From contig NZ_JAMXLV010000021.1 of assembly GCF_024054535.1 (NCBI RefSeq), forward strand, positions 124,001-188,000: DNA of 64,000 nt. The letters are read 5' to 3'. This document shows, piece by piece, positions 59,816-64,000 of this stretch. This stretch comes from Thermococcus alcaliphilus (GTDB lineage Archaea > Methanobacteriota_B > Thermococci > Thermococcales > Thermococcaceae). The notes beneath the pieces were generated by a model. It was not told where the DNA came from. It did not search any database and saw only the letters and a program-made list of their open reading frames with translations. Position 1 is the first letter of the stretch; every line of letters starts with the position of its first letter. The position numbers were made by a program, and so were the translations under genes.

Positions 59816-60421
59816 TCATTCGGTTTCTTCTTCAGGGTAATATACTACGTAAGGCCCTGTGCTGAGTTTTTTGATTTCTTCTTTTGTGAGAAGTCTGCTC
59901 TTGACTTTCTCCCCTATTAATGCACTGTTCCCAAAGGGATCCATGATTTTTACTGTTAGGGGTTTTTTGCCCTCTTTCACTTCCTCAATATATGAGAGGA
60001 GTTCATCAATCTTTTTTACACTTTCCTCGTCATTTTCCTGGGTCTTAAAGTTCCTGGCCATTAACAGGGTTTCCCTAGTCCTCTCGAGGACACCTTCTAT
60101 ATTCGTTACAAACCCCTGACTCGCTGGCCCAGGCTCTATTTTAACCCCGATCTCTTCAAGCTCAATAGTCCCACTTTTGCTCCTTACAACCCTTGTAAAG
60201 AGATCTTTTTCTTCTTCTACCTTGATACTGTAAAGTTTGGGCTCTTTCTCTTCGAGTATCATTACATCGGCATTTCGATACCCACACTTCTCGCATATTA
60301 TCGTGGACTCCATCACCTTACCAAAATATGGAATTTCATGAATGTGATTAAGAGCCTTCAGAGTGTTCTTTCCCCCACATATTGGGCAGTCGCCAAGCCT
60401 AACCTCATGTATTTCGCTCAT
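59816..60421 (-). CDS. ZPR1-type zinc-finger protein
   Basis: A 201-residue protein with a ZPR1 zinc finger: CPICGGKNTLKALNHIHEIPYFGKVMESTIICEKCGYRNADVM near residues 14-52 (Cys4), then a beta-rich domain VEEEKDLFTRVVRSKSGTIELEEIGVKIEPGPASQGFVTNIEGVLERTRETLLMARNF. Archaeal ZPR1 homologues are shorter than the two-domain eukaryotic protein, which chaperones eEF1A; the archaeal role is unknown. It converges on the DUF365 gene four bases away. Confidence 0.88.
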   Translation of the reverse strand: MSEIHEVRLGDCPICGGKNTLKALNHIHEIPYFGKVMESTIICEKCGYRNADVMILEEKEPKLYSIKVEEEKDLFTRVVRSKSGTIELEEIGVKIEPGPASQGFVTNIEGVLERTRETLLMARNFKTQENDEESVKKIDELLSYIEEVKEGKKPLTVKIMDPFGNSALIGEKVKSRLLTKEEIKKLSTGPYVVYYPEEETE

Positions 60422-60476
60422 TTCAACTCACCAGGACTAAAAAGAATAGAGGATTTATAAAGGTTAAAGAAGTCTT

Positions 60477-60866
60477 TCAACCTTTGTATATTTTAATGTC
60501 TGAAGGAGTAATGAGAATCTTAATCTCATGCTTTGCTATTTTTGCCGTCTCTCCACCAAGGGCTTGGGTAATCCCCTTTATCTGCTCAACAACCTTTGCA
60601 AGCACTTCAGGTTTTGATTCCAACGGTGTTAAATCGGCGATAATAATGTTACCTGCCTGTATTTCTTCAGAAATCTTTTCCAAATCGCTGTAACTGGTAA
60701 CAACAATCTTCTTGACATATCTAATCTCCGGCTCAACAATCGTTTTCGCTATAACATCCTCTTCTAGAGGGACGACATCAATTTCATGTCTGACATCTCT
60801 CTTTCTTCCCGTTCCAAGTTCCTTCTTTGTTTCTTCTTTTTTGATAATCTTGTCAAACAGTCCCAT
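60477..60866 (-). CDS. sepF: SepF-like cell division protein
   Basis: A 129-residue protein with an N-terminal amphipathic helix MGLFDKIIKKEETKKELG for membrane binding and a SepF/DUF552 core: VVTSYSDLEKISEEIQAGNIIIADLTPLESKPEVLAKVVEQIKGITQALGGETAKIAKHEIKILITPSDIKIYKG. SepF tethers FtsZ filaments to the membrane in archaea with FtsZ-based division. GGGGTGAAA precedes the ATG at 60866. The gap to its right is 418 bases. Confidence 0.9.
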   Translation of the reverse strand: MGLFDKIIKKEETKKELGTGRKRDVRHEIDVVPLEEDVIAKTIVEPEIRYVKKIVVTSYSDLEKISEEIQAGNIIIADLTPLESKPEVLAKVVEQIKGITQALGGETAKIAKHEIKILITPSDIKIYKG

Positions 60867-61284
60867 ACTTTTCACCCCAAAAACATTCTTGACTAAGTTA
60901 TTTTTTGGTACTAGGTCTTTATATTTCTTATGGATGAGCTAATTAATAAGTGGCAAAGAGATGGTGTATCAAAAAGTGAAGGTACGTCTTTTGTCAATCG
61001 AGAAATTAAAATAAATTAGGTCTTCCAATAGGTGAGCAAAAAATCTTTGTGAGTGCTCTTATGCACAACTTTCCCTACCTGGGTAAGACCTTAAATTTCG
61101 CTGATTGTCTATATAGGAAAACATTTTCCAGAGATGGGGTATGTCACCTCTTCCTTAAATAGTTCCTATTTATTTATAAGAAAATGAGGGATGAAAAGGG
61201 TGAAAATAGCCGCTTTTATCGAAAGGTTTATATATCTTTAATTCAAAAAATAAGAATGAAGAATTTCCCAAGGAGGTGTTGTGA
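60867..61284. promoter_or_regulatory. 418-base region with a possible structured RNA and the histone promoter
   Basis: Left end: SepF ribosome binding site and promoter. Centre: an inverted repeat with arms AAATTAGGTCTT (61013-61024) and AAGACCTTAAATT (61085-61097) enclosing further complementary pairs (see separate entry). Right end: GTTTATATATC (about 61227-61237), a strong TATA box for the histone gene, and AAGGAGGTG just before its ATG. TTTATTTATAAG near 61172 is another TATA-like element. No protein gene is seen. Confidence 0.5.
61013..61097. other. nested inverted repeat, possible structured RNA
   Basis: AGGTCTT (61018-61024) pairs with AAGACCT (61085-61091); inside it AGGT (61030-61033) can pair with ACCT (61077-61080), and GTGC (61053-61056) with GCAC (61063-61066) around TCTTAT. 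The nested helices with AT-rich flanks suggest a folded RNA or a small mobile-element remnant. No known family recognised; strand undecided. Confidence 0.35.
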
Positions 61285-61488
61285 ATGGCTGAGTTGCCAA
61301 TTGCCCCAATTGACAGATTGATTAGAAAGGCTGGTGCCGAGAGAGTTAGTGAAGAGGCCGCCAAGATACTCGCCGAGTACCTCGAAGAATACGCAGTCGA
61401 GCTCGGAAAGAAGGCTGTTGAATTCGCTAGACACGCCGGCAGAAAGACAGTCAAAGCCGAGGACATTAAGCTTGCAATTAAGGCTTGA
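61285..61488 (+). CDS. archaeal histone
   Basis: A 67-residue histone-fold protein: [20 protein letters not shown], then [46 protein letters not shown]. It dimerises and wraps DNA in chains of dimers; residues RKAG and the RKT loop contact DNA. Very strong signals: TATA GTTTATATATC and AAGGAGGTG upstream. A hairpin with a T-run directly follows, overlapping the stop. Confidence 0.97.
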   Translation: MAELPIAPIDRLIRKAGAERVSEEAAKILAEYLEEYAVELGKKAVEFARHAGRKTVKAEDIKLAIKA

Positions 61489-61506
61489 AAGCCTTTCCCT
61501 TTTTTG
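61480..61506 (+). terminator. hairpin plus T-run after the histone gene
   Basis: AAGGCT (61480-61485) pairs with AGCCTT (61490-61495) around TGAA, with the stop codon inside the loop, followed by CCC and a run of six or more T residues. This would end the short histone transcript. Confidence 0.6.
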
Positions 61507-61515
61507 TCTTTTCTA

Positions 61516-62031
61516 TTATGGGTATTTCCACTCTGTTTCCCACGGCTTGTAGATATCAAATTTGAAACGTTCACCCGTTATCTTGCCAACGAGAAACGTT
61601 GGATCACTCATTCTTGGAACCGTTGGGGAGCCGGGATTAAGGAGATGCACTTTTTTACCCATATACTCATAGCTTTTGTAGAAGAACCTGTGTGTATGAC
61701 CAAAAATTAGCAGATCAACACCTATTTCGAGGGCTTTGTATTTGAGACTTTGCTCATCCAAGCTGAGAAATTGATGGCCGTGGATGATGCCCACTTTCAG
61801 ATCTTCGATTTCTAAAACCTTCTCCTCTGGAAAAATTGGCTTGTCTAAGTTTCCCCTAACGATAACTACTGGCGCTATTTCTCTAAAAATATCAAAAAGC
61901 TCAGGGGATGTCAAATCCCCAGCGTGGATTATTAGCTCCACCCCTTCTTCCCTAAAAACATCAAAAATTAAATCGGGAAGATAGGAAGTTTTGTCGGGGT
62001 AGTGAGTATCGCTAAGTATTCCTATTTTCAT
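61516..62031 (-). CDS. MJ0936-type phosphodiesterase
   Basis: A 171-residue calcineurin-fold phosphodiesterase: KIGILSDTHYPDKTSYLPDLIFD (Asp-x-His), VELIIHAGDLTSPELFD (Asp), VVIVRGNLDK (Asn), VGIIHGHQFLSLDEQSL and LLIFGHTHRFF (GHxH). All metal ligands are present. Family members cleave bis-p-nitrophenyl phosphate in vitro; natural substrate unknown. The ATG at 62031 is chosen over a frame 17 codons longer because GGGGAAG lies upstream. It follows TFB by 16 bases. Confidence 0.9.
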   Translation of the reverse strand: MKIGILSDTHYPDKTSYLPDLIFDVFREEGVELIIHAGDLTSPELFDIFREIAPVVIVRGNLDKPIFPEEKVLEIEDLKVGIIHGHQFLSLDEQSLKYKALEIGVDLLIFGHTHRFFYKSYEYMGKKVHLLNPGSPTVPRMSDPTFLVGKITGERFKFDIYKPWETEWKYP

Positions 62032-62047
62032 TTCTTCCCCCACTTGT

Positions 62048-62968
62048 TTAAGTGGGGATGCGTATATTAAGTTTGTCCACAAGTTCTTTATACCTGTTCC
62101 TTACCGTAACTTCTGTAACTCTCGCAACCTCAGCCACTTCTCTTTGGGTCATTTTTTCCCCTTCAAGAAGGCTCGCTATGTAAATAGCAGCTGCAGCTAT
62201 TCCTGTCGGACCTTTTCCGCTTGTGAGTCCTTTTTCAATTGCCTGATTTAGTATCTTTACCGCCCTTCTTTTTGTCTTTTCACTTATCCCGAGCTGATCT
62301 CCAAACCTTATAACGTAATCAATAGGGCTGGTTGGTTTTAGTCGAAGATTGAGCTCTCTAGCCAGATACCTATAACTTCTCCCAATCTCCTTTTTGTCAA
62401 CTTTTGACACATCCTCTATCTCGTCCAGGGTTCTCGGTGCATTTGCAATCCTACACGCTGCGTAAAGACAAGCGGAAACCATTCCCTCTATGGATCTTCC
62501 TCTAACTAGCTTGTTAATGACGGCCTTTCTGTACAAAACCGCCGCAATTTCTCTTATGTTCCTAGGGAGTCCCAGCTGGGAACCCATTCTATCAAGCTCG
62601 CTCAAAGCGAACGCAAGATTTCTGTCTATAGCATCGCTTATTCTCATCCTTCTCTGCCACATTCTAAGGCGGTATATCTTTGTTCTAATGCTCCCTGAGA
62701 TATCGCTCCCGTGAATATCTTTGTTTCTCCAATCTATATCTGTAGAGAGCCCCTTATCATGAAGCATTACAGTCTCTGGTGCCCCTACTCTAGAACGCTT
62801 CTCCCTTTGTCCAGGCTCGAAAGCCCTCCACTCTGGCCCCAAATCCATAATCTCTTCAGCTAAAACATATCCGCAGTTGGAACAAACAATCTCAGCCCTA
62901 CTTGGGTCATAAATCAAGCTTTCCGAACCACAAATAGGACACCTTTTAATACCTCCAAGTTGAGTCAA
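62048..62968 (-). CDS. tfb: transcription initiation factor TFB
   Basis: A 306-residue TFIIB homologue that links TBP, the BRE element and RNA polymerase. N-terminal zinc ribbon [34 protein letters not shown] (Cys4, residues 8-35), B-finger region [22 protein letters not shown] near 45, and two cyclin repeats starting near 110 ([33 protein letters not shown]) and 205 ([26 protein letters not shown]), with the HTH that reads the BRE at [27 protein letters not shown] start follows GGGGTGAGAG. The Gar1 gene ends six bases upstream; they are one operon. Confidence 0.96.
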   Translation of the reverse strand: MTQLGGIKRCPICGSESLIYDPSRAEIVCSNCGYVLAEEIMDLGPEWRAFEPGQREKRSRVGAPETVMLHDKGLSTDIDWRNKDIHGSDISGSIRTKIYRLRMWQRRMRISDAIDRNLAFALSELDRMGSQLGLPRNIREIAAVLYRKAVINKLVRGRSIEGMVSACLYAACRIANAPRTLDEIEDVSKVDKKEIGRSYRYLARELNLRLKPTSPIDYVIRFGDQLGISEKTKRRAVKILNQAIEKGLTSGKGPTGIAAAAIYIASLLEGEKMTQREVAEVARVTEVTVRNRYKELVDKLNIRIPT

Positions 62969-62974
62969 AAGCTC

Positions 62975-63283
62975 TCACCCCCTCTTCTGGGGGGCAGGGC
63001 GCTTTTTCTTGACCTTTCCCTTATGCTTTTTACCAGCTTTAGAAGGAGCTTTTTTTCTGCGCTCATCAACGTATAAAACTTCCCCAACATATTTCTGAGG
63101 GTCTTTAACACGCGGCTTTACGGCAACATAGGGATAATTAACTGGACCAAAAACATCTTTAACAGTACCAATAAGCTGAAGATTCTTATCTACTACAGGA
63201 TCATTTAGTGCAGGTGCAAATGTTGAACGGAGTATCAAGAAACCCTGTTTGGCGTAATGAGAAACCTTGCCTAAACGCTTCAT
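62975..63283 (-). CDS. gar1: H/ACA RNP protein Gar1
   Basis: A 102-residue Gar1: MKRLGKVSHYAKQGFLILRS then PVVDKNLQLIGTVKDVFGPVNYPYVAVKPRVKDPQKYVGEVLYVDERRKK and a basic lysine/proline-rich tail. It is the core component of archaeal H/ACA guide RNPs with Cbf5, Nop10 and L7Ae. The short six-stranded barrel is intact. TTTTAAATATATTTC on its strand (about 63303-63316) gives the TATA box. Upstream of TFB. Confidence 0.95.
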   Translation of the reverse strand: MKRLGKVSHYAKQGFLILRSTFAPALNDPVVDKNLQLIGTVKDVFGPVNYPYVAVKPRVKDPQKYVGEVLYVDERRKKAPSKAGKKHKGKVKKKRPAPQKRG

Positions 63284-63450
63284 AGCCCCACCCCAATCGA
63301 AAACCTTTTAAATATATTTCTTTTAACCTTTTTAAACTTTTCGCAACACCACGGGAAATAGTAAGATTTTGTAGAAAAGTTTTTAAGCATGAGGTATTTT
63401 TCCACTGGAATTTTCGCAACGTTAACCTTTTAAATTCTTGACTGTTTTAA

Positions 63451-64000
<550 letters not shown>

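Noticed and set aside
61020-61092. Short minus-strand frame inside the inverted repeat before the histone gene
   Set aside because: Only about 24 codons directly after a stop, with no ribosome binding site.

Overview
The window looks like a chromosome segment of a hyperthermophilic euryarchaeon of the order Thermococcales, most likely Thermococcus (inference from gene content). The evidence is archaeal: TFB, a 67-residue histone, SRP54, Gar1, an archaeal SepF, a RuvB-like TIP49 ATPase, the KGOR/XOR 2-oxoacid:ferredoxin oxidoreductase cluster, an Nfn/Sud-type flavoprotein pair, DUF835 proteins, TATA boxes, GGTGA-type ribosome binding sites and encoded tRNA CCA ends. No species is claimed.

Layout. 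1-4.9 kb holds a glycosyltransferase, Sua5, a helical-repeat protein, a small HTH protein, a SecB-like protein and a nucleotidyltransferase. 4.9-8.35 kb looks like an accessory insertion: tRNA-Gly, a truncated reading frame, a 961-residue restriction/methylase fusion and a broken fragment. 8.35-13 kb holds MTA phosphorylase, a second helical-repeat protein, a DUF89 protein divergent from an MFS transporter with a palindromic operator between them, and an overlooked 35-codon gene. 13.2-18.5 kb holds SRP54, an Lrp-like ligand-binding domain, GfcR, an Lrp regulator, tRNA-Arg, a membrane DUF835 protein and a ThiS/MoaD-like protein. 18.5-28 kb holds alanine aminotransferase, HypC/HypD, a DapA-family aldolase, a PfkB kinase, NUDIX, an ABC exporter and a DHPS-like protein. 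At least two C/D box guide RNAs lie between genes from 18 to 20 kb, and three further candidates were found.

28-43 kb holds TatD, a ferritin-like/DUF835 fusion, an MBL hydrolase, an M20 peptidase, an Lhr helicase, Fe-alcohol dehydrogenase, MtnA (which acts with the phosphorylase at 8.4 kb in methylthioadenosine salvage), two secreted surface proteins and an iron/cobalamin-type ABC importer. 43-46 kb holds tRNA-Glu, Trm5 and a frameshifted TnpB of IS200/IS605 type. 46.5-54.4 kb is redox metabolism: an Nfn-like pair behind SurR-type sites, and a seven-gene minus-strand operon with two alpha/beta/gamma oxidoreductase sets and one ferredoxin-like delta subunit. 54.6-64 kb holds the archaeosine radical SAM enzyme, SurE, tRNA-Asp with 5S rRNA, a CBS protein, homoserine dehydrogenase, a ZPR1 zinc-finger protein, SepF, histone, a phosphodiesterase, TFB, Gar1 and the start of a TIP49 gene cut by the window edge.

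The observations I rate highest are an 18-bp palindrome at two unlinked promoters, a cluster of C/D box RNAs (some overlapping gene ends), SurR sites before an Nfn-type pair whose small subunit lacks the usual nucleotide-binding loop, the unannotated 35-residue gene, and the methylase insertion flanked by gene debris. All assignments come from reading the sequence; no database search was run.
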